The position numbers and the translations under genes were made by a program. Below, piece by piece: positions 16,191 through 25,147 of a DNA stretch of 64,000 nt (the first letter of the stretch is position 1; each line of letters starts with the position of its first letter). The notes under the pieces were generated by a model that saw only the letters and a program-made list of their open reading frames with translations, searched no databases and was not told the DNA's origin. Source of the DNA: Christiangramia portivictoriae DSM 23547 (lineage in GTDB: Bacteria; Bacteroidota; Bacteroidia; Flavobacteriales; Flavobacteriaceae); NCBI RefSeq assembly GCF_000423045.1, contig NZ_AUHF01000001.1:744001-808000 (forward strand), in the 5' to 3' direction.

Positions 16191-17267
16191 ATGGATAATT
16201 TAAGAAAAGGCTTTCCTGTACTTGAGCAATATACTTACTTTAACACGGCGGCCTGCGGCTTGCTTCCAGAGAAAGTCTGGGAATATAGACAGGACCATGA
16301 TATGGATTTTTTCTTAAAAGCCAGTGTTTTGAAAGACAGCATGGGCGAGATGCTAACCGGGGTTAGAGAAAGTGTAGGTTCTTTATTTCATTGTGCTCCA
16401 AATCGCGTGGCGTTAATACCTAATTTCTCTTATGGATTCAATAGTATTCTTGGTGGTATAGATGCCGGTTCTAAATTCTTACTGATCAAAGGGGACTATC
16501 CTTCAATCAACTGGCCCGCGGAATCAAGAGATTTTAAGATATGCTATGCAAGCCTGGACAAAGACCTGGAAAATAATATTATCGAAGCTATCGAGAAAGA
16601 GAGGCCTAGTGTCTTTGCTTTCAGCATTGTTCAATACATCAATGGAGTACAGCTAAGTTCAGCATTTCTTAAAGATCTTAGAGCTCGATTCCCGGACCTT
16701 CTGCTTATTGGCGACGGCACGCAATATTTTGGAACAGAAGCATTTGATTTTGAAAATAGCGGACTAGATATTGCGATCTCCAGCTGCTATAAATGGATGA
16801 ATGCCGGTTATGGAAACGGATTCATGTTATTCAGTGAGCGTACAAAGGGCAAATTGAATCCTAAACATCTGGGTTTTGGTTCGCTACAGGGAAAATACAA
16901 ACAACATGAAGGTAATTTTCTTGGAAAGTTTGAACCCGGTCATTACGATACACTAAACTTCGGAAGTCTTAAAGTTGCAGTTGATATTATTCAGAAAATT
17001 GGATGGGAATCAATTGAAGGGCAAATTTCCAGGCTGAAGCATAAAGCACACCAACGATTCAAAGCTGCCGGCTTGCTGGAAGATTGGGTGGCTGACAGAG
17101 AAATTTACTCTTCTCTCTTCAATATCAAAGGTGATGAGCAACTATTTAAGAAATTAAGGTCTAAAGATATTATTACTTCCATGAGAGGGAATGGTATTAG
17201 AGTCAGCCTGCATTACTTTAATTCTGAAAAAGAGCTGAACAAATTGTTTGCTGCCTTAGAGATTTAA
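16191..17267 (+). CDS. Class V aminotransferase (PLP enzyme)
   Basis: A 358-residue fold-type-I PLP enzyme of the cysteine desulfurase/isopenicillin N epimerase group. YFNTAACGLLP at the N-terminus and the PLP lysine in SSCYKWMNAGYGNGFM are clear. It lacks the conserved catalytic-cysteine loop of IscS, so a role in Fe-S assembly is unlikely. Because egtD and egtB lie about 1-3 kb away, it is a candidate C-S lyase (EgtE) for ergothioneine, but that is inference; kynureninase-like or epimerase activity is also possible. It is rightward and monocistronic. Confidence 0.8.
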   Translation: MDNLRKGFPVLEQYTYFNTAACGLLPEKVWEYRQDHDMDFFLKASVLKDSMGEMLTGVRESVGSLFHCAPNRVALIPNFSYGFNSILGGIDAGSKFLLIKGDYPSINWPAESRDFKICYASLDKDLENNIIEAIEKERPSVFAFSIVQYINGVQLSSAFLKDLRARFPDLLLIGDGTQYFGTEAFDFENSGLDIAISSCYKWMNAGYGNGFMLFSERTKGKLNPKHLGFGSLQGKYKQHEGNFLGKFEPGHYDTLNFGSLKVAVDIIQKIGWESIEGQISRLKHKAHQRFKAAGLLEDWVADREIYSSLFNIKGDEQLFKKLRSKDIITSMRGNGIRVSLHYFNSEKELNKLFAALEI

Positions 17268-17443
17268 TCTTAAAATTCTCCGAATAATTAAATTTTTGAT
17301 ACACAAAACCGTTTTCGGAATATCAGATTATTTCTGAAAATCTGTAAAATTGTTTATTATGTAAAAGTTACTTAAATAGCTGATTCGTATTGGTTTATAG
17401 ATGATTTTTAATTTAATTTGAAGTGTATTTAAAATGTAATACC

Positions 17444-17734
17444 ATGCCAATTAGTAAGCAATATTTAAAGTCCAGACCAGAGTGTAAAATCACCTTTAAT
17501 CTTCCTGCGAAAGATGCAGACCAGGTAGAACTCGCGGGCGAGTTCAATGACTGGAAACCAGCGAAACTTAAGAAGTACAAAAATGGAAGTTTTAAGACTC
17601 AGCTTAACCTACCGGTAGATAAGGAATACGAATTCAGATATCTTGTAGATGGACAATGGCAGAATGATCCAGCGGCAGATGCTTACAAATGGAATGACTT
17701 TGCTGGGGATGATAACAGCGTGGTAAGTGTTTGA
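17444..17734 (+). CDS. CBM48/AMPK-like glycogen-recognition domain protein
   Basis: A 96-residue protein made of a single early-set isoamylase (CBM48) domain. VELAGEFNDWKPAKLKKYKNG and YEFRYLVDGQWQNDPAADAY hold the Trp and Asn residues that contact alpha-glucans. The ATG at 17444 is preferred to an in-frame GTG at 17423, which would add only seven atypical residues. Stand-alone CBM48 proteins are common in Bacteroidota, with a presumed glucan-binding role. It converges with the DUF427 gene, leaving 3 bases between them. Confidence 0.85.
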   Translation: MPISKQYLKSRPECKITFNLPAKDADQVELAGEFNDWKPAKLKKYKNGSFKTQLNLPVDKEYEFRYLVDGQWQNDPAADAYKWNDFAGDDNSVVSV

Positions 17735-17737
17735 TTG

Positions 17738-18019
17738 TTATTCAGAAACCTGAATACCTTTCCAGAAAGCTACATAGTTCTCAATTGGCTTTGCCGCGTG
17801 ACTGGCACTTGGATAAAACCAGGCCGCATCTTCATTTGTTTCTCCATCTACCTCAATGTGGTAATATGAAGCTTCTCCTTTCCACGGGCAAAGGGTGCTA
17901 AATTGACTTGGTTTAAAGAATTTCTCTTTGATGTCCTCAGGTGGAAAGTAATGGTTGTTCTCTACGATCTTCGTGTGGGAACTCTCTGCGATTACCGTAC
18001 CTTTCCAAATAGCCTTCAT
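17738..18019 (-). CDS. DUF427 domain protein
   Basis: A 93-residue protein matching DUF427: MKAIWKGTVIAES at the start, then FSTLCPWKGEASYYHIEVDG and AWFYPSASHAAKPIENYVAFWKG (pieces of a continuous conserved core). The CPWKG and the Trp/Tyr-rich second half are typical. Function is unknown. It lies 12 bases downstream of egtD on the same strand, so it is likely the third gene of the egtB-egtD transcript, though no link with ergothioneine is established. Confidence 0.85.
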   Translation of the reverse strand: MKAIWKGTVIAESSHTKIVENNHYFPPEDIKEKFFKPSQFSTLCPWKGEASYYHIEVDGETNEDAAWFYPSASHAAKPIENYVAFWKGIQVSE

Positions 18020-18031
18020 TTTAGAATTATT

Positions 18032-19000
18032 TTATTTTCTCCTAAAGATATAATTTTTAAAACAGTTTTCAGAATCTGCAAAATCACGTTCCACGACCAG
18101 CCCGGCTTCATCTGCTAACCAGCTAACCACCGCATCATCGTATTTCTGGGAGATTTCTGTATGTATACTTTCCCACGCATCAAATTTTACCTCCAGATCC
18201 AGTTTATCGATCCTTACCCTTTGCGCTTCTTTGCTCACAAGGAAGCTACGGGCTGTTCCAGTTTCGGGATCATAGGTTTCCCAATGTTTGAATTTTTCGA
18301 GATCAAATTCGCCGTCCAGTTCCTGGTTGATCCTTACCAGTAAATTTTTATTGAATCTTTCGGTTATTCCGGCTGCATCATTGTAGGCATTCATGATGAC
18401 CTCTGGATCTTTCTTTTGATCAAAACCCATAAACAACATATCATCTTCACTCATAGCCACTGCAATATTCCGAAGAAAATCCACGGCTTCGCTATGAGAT
18501 AAATTCCCGATATTACTTCCCAGCACCAGGATAACCTTTTTTCGAGAATTGTACTCTGCGAGTTTTTCCAGGGTGTCGAAATAGGTGCCCTGCTGAGTTT
18601 TGACAGCTACTTCGGGAATTTCATCTTTCAGCGCGGCTTCCAGTTCATCGAGAACATTCTGGCTAATATCCACTGGTAGATAATGGAACTTATACTCCTT
18701 CTCAACCAGTTCTTTCAGAAGAACCTTTGTTTTCTTACCATCTCCGGCACCTAGTTCTATAAGATCAAAATCTTTATCACTGCTGAAAATTCTGGCAATA
18801 TCTACTTTATTCTGCTTTAAAATATCGAATTCACATTCGGTTAAATAATATTCAGGCATGGCCATGATCTCCTGGAATATTTTATCTCCCTTTTTATCAT
18901 AGATATACTTGGAATGCAAATATTTTGGATAACTGGTAAGTCCTTTGTAAGTATCCTCGGCGAATACAGATTCGAACAGGGTTGCGGATTGATCTTTCAT
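18032..19000 (-). CDS. egtD: L-histidine N-alpha-methyltransferase
   Basis: A 322-residue SAM-dependent enzyme that trimethylates histidine to hercynine, the first step of ergothioneine synthesis. PKYLHSKYIYDKKGDKIF opens the characteristic N-terminal region, DLIELGAGDGKKTKVLL binds SAM, YLPVDIS and VLVLGSNIGNLSH are family hallmarks. Length agrees with EgtD. It starts 6 bases after the egtB stop, so the two are co-transcribed. No egtA or egtC is present, suggesting the short route in which EgtB uses cysteine (or another thiol) directly; that is inference. Confidence 0.93.
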   Translation of the reverse strand: MKDQSATLFESVFAEDTYKGLTSYPKYLHSKYIYDKKGDKIFQEIMAMPEYYLTECEFDILKQNKVDIARIFSSDKDFDLIELGAGDGKKTKVLLKELVEKEYKFHYLPVDISQNVLDELEAALKDEIPEVAVKTQQGTYFDTLEKLAEYNSRKKVILVLGSNIGNLSHSEAVDFLRNIAVAMSEDDMLFMGFDQKKDPEVIMNAYNDAAGITERFNKNLLVRINQELDGEFDLEKFKHWETYDPETGTARSFLVSKEAQRVRIDKLDLEVKFDAWESIHTEISQKYDDAVVSWLADEAGLVVERDFADSENCFKNYIFRRK

Positions 19001-19006
19001 ATATTT

Positions 19007-20170
19007 TTATTTGACGAGTCTGAAACCCGTAAACTGCCACCTAAGTTGAGGATGGAAGAAATTTCTATAAGTGTAACGGCTGTGCTTGCTGGAGGTGGCA
19101 ACTGAAGCTCCACGAAGAACCTTTTGGTTCACCATGAACTTTCCATTGTACTCTCCCAGGGCACCATCGGCTTTCTGGTAATCAGGGTAGGGGGCATAAG
19201 AGCTTTCGGTCCATTCCCAACGGCTTCCCCATTCAAAATCTTTTTGGGCTATTTCCCATTCCTGTTCTGTAGGCAGTCGCATTCCTTTCCATTGGGCATA
19301 GGCGAATGCTTCATAATAACTAATATGAGTAACGGGTGCATCTGGATCCAGTTTTACCAATCCCTTTAAGGTGTATTGGTGCCAGACATTGTCAATTTTA
19401 TGCCAGTAGAAAGGTGTGCTAATATTATTTGTATTTACCCAATCCCAGGCCTCGGCGTGCCAAAGCAGAACATCCTGGTAACCGCCAGCCTGAACAAATT
19501 CTAAATATTCAGCATTGGTGACCAGTTTGTTGGATATGGTATATTCCTGAAGATAAGTCTTGTGAGCTCCTAATTCATTATCATAACTAAAATCGTCTGA
19601 AGTATGACCAATTTCGTAAACACCTTCAGAAATATTGATCCATTCACGCTCAAAATTCTGAATGGGATTTTCCTCGAACTGCTGGTTATAACCTGGCATC
19701 AATGGGTTATTTCCCAAAATATACTTGATATCTGTATAAAGTAGTTCCTGGTGTTGCTTCTCGTGATGGCAGCCAATCTCCAGCACCTCCAATGCTTCAG
19801 TAGAAAGTGTTTCGTTTTCCAGCAGCTCGATAATTGCCTTTGTGACGTAGTCTCTGAATTTATAGATCCAGGCTACAGTTGGTCTGGAAAGATTTCCCCT
19901 GTCTGTTCGAACTACTTTTTCACCTACGCTTTCATAATAACTGTTGAAGACGAAGGCTGTATTCTCATCGAATAATTTATGATTTTTCGCAAACTTTTTT
20001 AAAACAAATTCTTCAAAGAACCAGGTTGTATGTCCTAAATGCCATTTAGGAGGCGAAACATCCACTATTGGCTGTACCACGTAATCTTCAGTTTCCAGAT
20101 ATGAACAAATGCTTTCTGAGTCTTTTCGGGTTTCTTTGAAAAGCTGTAATAATTGGGATTGTGACAACAT
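19007..20170 (-). CDS. egtB: Ergothioneine synthase EgtB (iron-dependent sulfoxide synthase)
   Basis: A 387-residue non-heme iron enzyme that joins hercynine to a thiol compound with oxygen. The N-terminal DinB-like domain supplies the iron ligands: His47 in HLGHTTWFFEEF and His136/His140 in HEKQHQE. The C-terminal half is an FGE-sulfatase fold (GMRLPTEQEWEIAQ, RGASVATSSKHSRYTYRNFF). Length fits EgtB, not the larger fused Egt1 or OvoA. It heads the egtB-egtD-DUF427 transcript. Whether it accepts gamma-glutamylcysteine or cysteine cannot be told here, but the absence of egtA/egtC nearby favours cysteine. Confidence 0.93.
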   Translation of the reverse strand: MLSQSQLLQLFKETRKDSESICSYLETEDYVVQPIVDVSPPKWHLGHTTWFFEEFVLKKFAKNHKLFDENTAFVFNSYYESVGEKVVRTDRGNLSRPTVAWIYKFRDYVTKAIIELLENETLSTEALEVLEIGCHHEKQHQELLYTDIKYILGNNPLMPGYNQQFEENPIQNFEREWINISEGVYEIGHTSDDFSYDNELGAHKTYLQEYTISNKLVTNAEYLEFVQAGGYQDVLLWHAEAWDWVNTNNISTPFYWHKIDNVWHQYTLKGLVKLDPDAPVTHISYYEAFAYAQWKGMRLPTEQEWEIAQKDFEWGSRWEWTESSYAPYPDYQKADGALGEYNGKFMVNQKVLRGASVATSSKHSRYTYRNFFHPQLRWQFTGFRLVK

Positions 20171-20176
20171 AAAAAT

Positions 20177-20207
20177 GAGCGATACTTTTTGGTATCACTC
20201 AAATTTA
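20177..20207 (-). promoter_or_regulatory. egtB promoter -7 element and leader dyad
   Basis: Reading leftwards, TAAATTTG (20200-20207) is a perfect -7 match. Right after it, at the expected transcription start and 5' leader (20177-20200), GAG-N-GATAC pairs with GTATC-N-CTC. The dyad could be an operator or a leader hairpin of the ergothioneine operon. I did not find a clear -33 TTTG. Confidence 0.45.
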
Positions 20208-20262
20208 CAATTTTTTGAAAATGAGCTTGCAGGCAGCTCGTTAAGGTCGAGTTAAATGTGCT

Positions 20263-20673
20263 TTAGAAGGTAAGCGGAATTTTATAGCTAATCGCTCTTG
20301 GCTTCCCAGCCATTTTTCCCGGGGTCATCTGGGGAATGGCCTCGATCATTCTTTTGGCCTCCTTATTAATTTGCGGATGTTTACCGCTAACTTCCTTGAC
20401 CACTACATTTCCCTCTTCGTTTACTACTAAAGAAACGGTGGCCTTTCCTCTAATGTATTCACCCTTTTCATTTTTAGGGTACTTGTAGTTTTCCTTAATA
20501 TGTTTCATTAACATAGAATTGAAACAGGCCTTTGTATCTTCTTTCTCTTCGCAACCCGGCCATACCGGTGCTGTTTCCTTCATAGAAACCTTGTTTCCTT
20601 TTACTGAAACATCGTTTTGAGCAAAAGCACCCAATCCTATAAATAACATGCTTATCATTAAAATTTTCTTCAT
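20263..20673 (-). CDS. Periplasmic TonB C-terminal-like protein
   Basis: A 136-residue exported protein. The ATG at 20673 is chosen because it begins a proper signal peptide (MKKILMISMLFIGLGAFAQ); an upstream in-frame start adds a basic, non-signal stretch. The mature part has a TonB-C-like fold (YIRGKATVSLVVNEEGNVVVKEVSGKHP in pieces, then AISYKIPLTF) and two cysteines in a WPGCEEKEDTKACF segment, a pattern common in flavobacterial 'energy transducer TonB'-like proteins without the membrane anchor. Function is unknown. It follows thyA on the leftward strand. Confidence 0.7.
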   Translation of the reverse strand: MKKILMISMLFIGLGAFAQNDVSVKGNKVSMKETAPVWPGCEEKEDTKACFNSMLMKHIKENYKYPKNEKGEYIRGKATVSLVVNEEGNVVVKEVSGKHPQINKEAKRMIEAIPQMTPGKMAGKPRAISYKIPLTF

Positions 20674-20739
20674 GCGTAAATATTTTAGTTTGTTCCTGAA
20701 CTGCAAAAATCTCACCAGACTGTTATCATGCCTTATGTG

Positions 20740-21564
20740 CTATACGGCAACTTTGGCTTTGATTGCAGGATGTGGATCATAATTTTCCAAACTGAAATCT
20801 TCAAAAGTAAAGGCAAAGATATCCTTGATGTCTGGATTAATTTTCATTTGAGGAAGTGCTCTGGGTTCTCTGCTTAACTGAAGTTTCACCTGTTCCATAT
20901 GATTACTGTAAATATGAGCATCACCAAAAGTATGGATAAAGTCACCGGCCTCATAGCCACAAACCTGAGCCATCATCATCGTGAGCAAGGCGTAGGAAGC
21001 GATATTAAAAGGTACGCCCAGAAAGATATCAGCACTTCTCTGGTATAACTGGCAGGATAGTTTACCATCAGCCACATAAAACTGAAAGAAAGCGTGACAG
21101 GGAGGTAAAGCTGCTTTTCCATTCGCTACATTTTCTGAAAAGGAAACACTGGTATCAGGCAAAACCGAAGGATTCCAGGCAGAAACCAGCATTCGTCTGC
21201 TGTTGGGATTTGTTTTTAAAGTTTCCACGATCTCTTTGATCTGGTCAATCTCCTCGCTATTCCAGTTTCTCCATTGGTGCCCATAGATAGGTCCAAGATC
21301 TCCTTTTTCATCTGCCCATTCGTTCCAGATCCTAACACCATTTTCCTGGAGATATTCAATATTTGTATCGCCCTTTAAAAACCAAAGCAATTCATGGATG
21401 ATGGATTTCAAATGCAACTTTTTAGTCGTGACCATTGGAAAGCCTTCACTTAGATCGAAACGCATCTGGTAGCCAAAAACACTTTTTGTTCCAGTGCCCG
21501 TTCTGTCACCTTTCTGTGCACCTGTTTCTAAAACATGATTGAGAAGGTCGTGATATTGTTTCAT
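20740..21564 (-). CDS. thyA: Thymidylate synthase
   Basis: A 274-residue enzyme that methylates dUMP to dTMP using methylene-tetrahydrofolate. Visible are [13 protein letters not shown] (phosphate-binding loop), the active site [12 protein letters not shown] with the catalytic Cys, [18 protein letters not shown] and HIYSNHMEQ. Length agrees with the E. coli-type enzyme. folA lies downstream on the same strand but is separated by several genes, so they are not one operon. The start is at 21564. Confidence 0.97.
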   Translation of the reverse strand: MKQYHDLLNHVLETGAQKGDRTGTGTKSVFGYQMRFDLSEGFPMVTTKKLHLKSIIHELLWFLKGDTNIEYLQENGVRIWNEWADEKGDLGPIYGHQWRNWNSEEIDQIKEIVETLKTNPNSRRMLVSAWNPSVLPDTSVSFSENVANGKAALPPCHAFFQFYVADGKLSCQLYQRSADIFLGVPFNIASYALLTMMMAQVCGYEAGDFIHTFGDAHIYSNHMEQVKLQLSREPRALPQMKINPDIKDIFAFTFEDFSLENYDPHPAIKAKVAV

Positions 21565-21655
21565 AAAAAAGCTAGATTATTGATCGATATGTTGAACAAT
21601 AAAAATAAGAAAATCGGTCAGAATGAAGGCTGGTTTCAGGAGGAATATATAAGGA

Positions 21656-22639
21656 TCAACATTCTTCTTCACCATCTTCCACCACAGCACACCGGTCTGC
21701 ATGATAGGCATTGCGTTGTCCCATGGGTCTTTCAGCACCAATCGTTGTATCGATTTTTGTTTGATGCTCCATTTCAGAATTGATCTCTGCACCCATAAGA
21801 ACGATAAATGCGGTAAGGAATAACCATAACATAAGAATTGCGACTGCAGCGAAGCTTCCGTAAAGATCATCGTAACTTCCAAAATTGCCCACATACCATG
21901 AGAACGCCATCGAGCCGCCCAGCCAGAACGCTGTTCCTAAAATAGCTCCCCAACTTACCCAACGCATCTTTGGATTGCTACGGTTTGGCGCAAATTTATA
22001 AACCATGCTGAGCATGATAATGAGGATCGCTCCCAGCAAAACCCAGCGCAACCAGGTTAGCATATGTTCCAGACCTGCGGTAAGGCCAAAGTTTTTTATG
22101 AGTAGTGGAAAAAATATGACAATAAGCAGACTTAACAGTCCCACAACCACACCGGCCAGTGTGAACAGCAAGGTGAGTACATTTTTCTTAATGATACCAC
22201 GCGTGTCTACTTCGTCGTATGCAATATTCACTCCCTGGAACAATGCGCTGGTACCTTTGTTCGCACTCCAGATACTTACCAGGATACTAATTATTAAACC
22301 CCATCCTATCTCCTCACGATCCTGTTCGATCACCGGGTTGAGTATCTCTGTGATCATCCCGTATGCCTGTTCCGGAAGAATAAGGGTAAGTCTGGATAAT
22401 TGCTCCTGAATCTGTGCGGGGTCCAAAACCAGGCTGTACACAGAAATAGCTACTACTATGGTTGGAAAAATAGAGAGGAAAAAATAGAAGGCAACCCCGG
22501 CAGAAACTATCTGAACGTGGTCTACCGACATTTCCTTATAAACACGTTTGCCAATGTCTACCCATCCTCTTAATGGTATCTGGTGAGGCCATTGCGCATT
22601 TTGTCCTCGATATCCTTTTTTTGCCTTTTTCTCGTCCAT
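21656..22639 (-). CDS. YihY/BrkB-family inner-membrane protein
   Basis: A 327-residue membrane protein with about six hydrophobic spans, matching the YihY/virulence factor BrkB family. Typical parts are VSAGVAFYFFLSIFPTIVVAISV, GWGLIISILVSIWSANKGTSALFQGVNIAYDE (given in part) and the conserved pattern near GGSMAFSWYVGNFGSYDDLYG. The ATG at 22639 is preferred to an in-frame TTG eight codons upstream. Family function is uncertain (once called RNase BN in error; possibly transport or envelope). A hydrophilic C-terminal tail of about 45 residues follows the last span. Confidence 0.87.
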   Translation of the reverse strand: MDEKKAKKGYRGQNAQWPHQIPLRGWVDIGKRVYKEMSVDHVQIVSAGVAFYFFLSIFPTIVVAISVYSLVLDPAQIQEQLSRLTLILPEQAYGMITEILNPVIEQDREEIGWGLIISILVSIWSANKGTSALFQGVNIAYDEVDTRGIIKKNVLTLLFTLAGVVVGLLSLLIVIFFPLLIKNFGLTAGLEHMLTWLRWVLLGAILIIMLSMVYKFAPNRSNPKMRWVSWGAILGTAFWLGGSMAFSWYVGNFGSYDDLYGSFAAVAILMLWLFLTAFIVLMGAEINSEMEHQTKIDTTIGAERPMGQRNAYHADRCAVVEDGEEEC

Positions 22640-22725
22640 TTTCAGATTTACTGAGCATGGCAAATTAGAACAATTTCAGGATGCTGAAGAATCTAAGATG
22701 ACAAAGTTTTCTAAAAATTAGCCTT

Positions 22726-24429
22726 TTAGCCAATGATCATACCTGCAATGGTAGCAGACAATAATGAGGCTAATGTACCTCCAATCAAAGCTTTCATTCC
22801 AAATTCTGACAATACCTTACGCTGCCCGGGAGCCAGGGATCCAATACCACCAATCTGAATTCCTATGGATGCGAAATTTGCAAATCCACACAACATGTAA
22901 GTAGCCATGATGACCGACTTCTCATAGTTAAGACTTAAAGCATTCGCGGGATTTTTGAGATCTGCCAGCTGTACATAGCCTACAAATTCGCTTGCTGCGA
23001 GTTTGATTCCCAGCAATTGGCCCATCAGCATCATATCTTCTTTCGCTACACCAATAACCCACATCAATGGGGAGAAAATAATACCAAGTATGGATTCAAG
23101 AGAAAATTTGGAATATGGAGTGTATTCAGCCATCACACTGTTTAATGTTGTGAGTGCTCCAATGTATCCAAGTATGTAATTGATCATGGCAATAAATGCA
23201 ATGAATACGAGCAGCATGGCTGCCACGTTCGCGGCCAGTTTTAAGCCTTCGGTAGTTCCATTGGCGATAGCATCTAAAATATTACTTCCAATTTTGTCTG
23301 AAGAAACTTCAACATCTGTATTTACAGCTTCCTGCTGTGGGTATAGTATTTTCGAAATTACAATTGCTCCTGGAGCGGCCATTACTGATGCTGCTAAAAG
23401 GTGTTTTGCAAATTGAAGTCTCAGTTCAGGATCATCTCCTCCAAGAAATCCAATATACGCGGCGAGTACACCGCCAGCCACAGTAGCCATTCCGCCAATC
23501 ATCACCAGAAGTATTTCAGATCTGGTCATACGTTCCAGGTATGCCTTGATCATCAAAGGTGCTTCGGTTTGACCAAGAAAAATGTTCCCTGCAACACTTA
23601 GACTTTCAGGACCTGAAATTCCCATTAGTTTGGTAAGTACCCACGCCATTCCCTTTACTACGATCTGGATTACCCCCAGATAGAATAACACTGAGGTTAA
23701 AGCTGAAAAGAAGATGATGGTAGGAAGTACCTGGAATAGAAAGATAAATCCAAAACTGTCTACATCCATCATCCCGCCTAGTAAAAACTCACTACCTGCG
23801 GCCGTAAAATCCAGGATTAAGACAAATACCTGTCCTACGAATTCAAATACTTTCTGGACGAACGTGATCTTCAAGACTCCAATCGCCAGAATGAGTTGTG
23901 CTCCCAGACCTATTCCTACAGTTTTCCAGCTAATTGCCTTCCTGTTGCTGCTGAAGAGAAAAGCGATTAGTAACAAAACGAACATTCCAAGAACACCCCT
24001 AATCAGGCTGGAAGTTGAAATACCCTGGCTAGGGATCATTTTTTTCGCCGCCTTTACCGGGATCACATCTTCCGCTAATTTTGGTTTTGCTGAAAGCTCA
24101 AAAGTGTTATCTCTGCCCTTGATACTTAAGTTTTGATCACTTATTCCGGTAACCCGAAGATTTTGTATCGTATCCTTTGGTGAGTTATAAAAAAGGACCA
24201 GTAATTTCTTTTGATAAAGATAATCTCCTGAAGCAATAGTGTCCTGTTCAGCATTAGCCAGAAACAGGAAACTGCCTTCATTGAAATGAACTTCTTCCAC
24301 ATCCCGGAAAACAGAGTTCTCCTGAAAATCTGCGGAATTGTCTAAAGTCCACGACTTCGAAATGGTTTGTGAGGAAGCTGATGCAATAGAAATTAAGACC
24401 AGAAACAGGCAACACCAGAGTTTATTCAT
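22726..24429 (-). CDS. CNT-family nucleoside transporter with periplasmic N-terminal domain
   Basis: A 567-residue protein. The C-terminal ~430 residues are a concentrative nucleoside transporter (NupC family) with GQTEAPLMIKAYLERMTRSE, the substrate and cation site, and about eight or more membrane spans. It imports nucleosides with H+ or Na+. The first ~140 residues are a signal peptide (ending ASASSQ) and a soluble beta-rich domain placed outside the cytoplasm. That extension is not part of NupC of Proteobacteria but is common in Bacteroidota. The bifunctional nuclease gene lies 6 bases upstream, so both are probably on one transcript. Confidence 0.9.
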   Translation of the reverse strand: MNKLWCCLFLVLISIASASSQTISKSWTLDNSADFQENSVFRDVEEVHFNEGSFLFLANAEQDTIASGDYLYQKKLLVLFYNSPKDTIQNLRVTGISDQNLSIKGRDNTFELSAKPKLAEDVIPVKAAKKMIPSQGISTSSLIRGVLGMFVLLLIAFLFSSNRKAISWKTVGIGLGAQLILAIGVLKITFVQKVFEFVGQVFVLILDFTAAGSEFLLGGMMDVDSFGFIFLFQVLPTIIFFSALTSVLFYLGVIQIVVKGMAWVLTKLMGISGPESLSVAGNIFLGQTEAPLMIKAYLERMTRSEILLVMIGGMATVAGGVLAAYIGFLGGDDPELRLQFAKHLLAASVMAAPGAIVISKILYPQQEAVNTDVEVSSDKIGSNILDAIANGTTEGLKLAANVAAMLLVFIAFIAMINYILGYIGALTTLNSVMAEYTPYSKFSLESILGIIFSPLMWVIGVAKEDMMLMGQLLGIKLAASEFVGYVQLADLKNPANALSLNYEKSVIMATYMLCGFANFASIGIQIGGIGSLAPGQRKVLSEFGMKALIGGTLASLLSATIAGMIIG

Positions 24430-24435
24430 TATAGA

Positions 24436-25062
24436 TTATTTTCTTTTGGAAATCTCGTCCCGTAGACGAGCGGCTTTTTCGTAATCTTCCTGATTTACAG
24501 CCTGGGCCAGCAACTCATTGAGTTCTTCCAGAGACATTTTACTGAAAACTGAATCGCTTTCTGTCTTTATTTCAATGTCTTCCCTTAATAGCTCCTCCTC
24601 GATAATTTCCTCTTCATCTTTCATCTCCCTGGCACGTTGATTTTCATCTGCCTTTAAGAAAATTCCAGCTTTATCCAGAATGTTTTTATAAGTGAAAATT
24701 GGAGCGTCAAATCTTAACGCTAGTGCAATGGCGTCACTGGTTCGGGCGTCGACTACTTCCTCAACGCCTTCTCGTTCACAAATAAGACTGGAGTAAAATA
24801 CACCATCTACAAGTTTATGAATGATAACCTGCTTTACCGTGATCGAAAATCGATCTGAAAAGTTTTTGAAAAGGTCATGGGTGAGAGGCCTGGGAGGTTT
24901 AATCTCCTTTTCCAGAGCGATCGCAATGGATTGTGCTTCAAATGCTCCAATAACAATTGGTAACTTACGTTCCCCATCGACCTCGTTAAGGATCAGGGCG
25001 TAAGCTCCGTTTTGTGTTTGACTGTAAGATATTCCTTTTATGTTCAGACGAACTAAACTCAT
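24436..25062 (-). CDS. Bifunctional nuclease-domain (DUF151) protein with UVR motif
   Basis: A 208-residue protein. Residues ~1-135 are the BFN/DUF151 fold (GAYALILNEVDGERKLPIVIG, EVVDARTSDAIALALRFDAPIF, in part), known from plant bifunctional nucleases. Residues ~175-207 form a UvrB/UvrC (UVR) motif (LNELLAQAVNQEDYEKAARL), used for protein contacts with repair or Clp partners. A charged linker rich in E joins them. This architecture is typical of Bacteroidota. Function in bacteria is unproven. It precedes the nucleoside transporter by 6 bases. Confidence 0.88.
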   Translation of the reverse strand: MSLVRLNIKGISYSQTQNGAYALILNEVDGERKLPIVIGAFEAQSIAIALEKEIKPPRPLTHDLFKNFSDRFSITVKQVIIHKLVDGVFYSSLICEREGVEEVVDARTSDAIALALRFDAPIFTYKNILDKAGIFLKADENQRAREMKDEEEIIEEELLREDIEIKTESDSVFSKMSLEELNELLAQAVNQEDYEKAARLRDEISKRK

Positions 25063-25081
25063 GCTTCATAAAAATTAAAAA

Positions 25082-25121
25082 GGCTGTCTAAATAAGGACA
25101 AAAAACCAGATCTAGACAGCC
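25082..25121 (-). terminator. Terminator of the etfB-etfA operon
   Basis: GGCTGTCTA pairs with TAGACAGCC. Read leftwards, it is followed by a T-rich tract. It lies 27 bases past the etfA stop and upstream of the nuclease gene. Confidence 0.85.
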
Positions 25122-25147
25122 CTTTTATGGGTCGCAATTTAGAAAAA

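Noticed and set aside
20674-20715. Upstream start for the TonB-C-like protein
   Set aside because: It adds a basic 14-residue stretch ahead of a normal signal peptide; ATG at 20673 is better.
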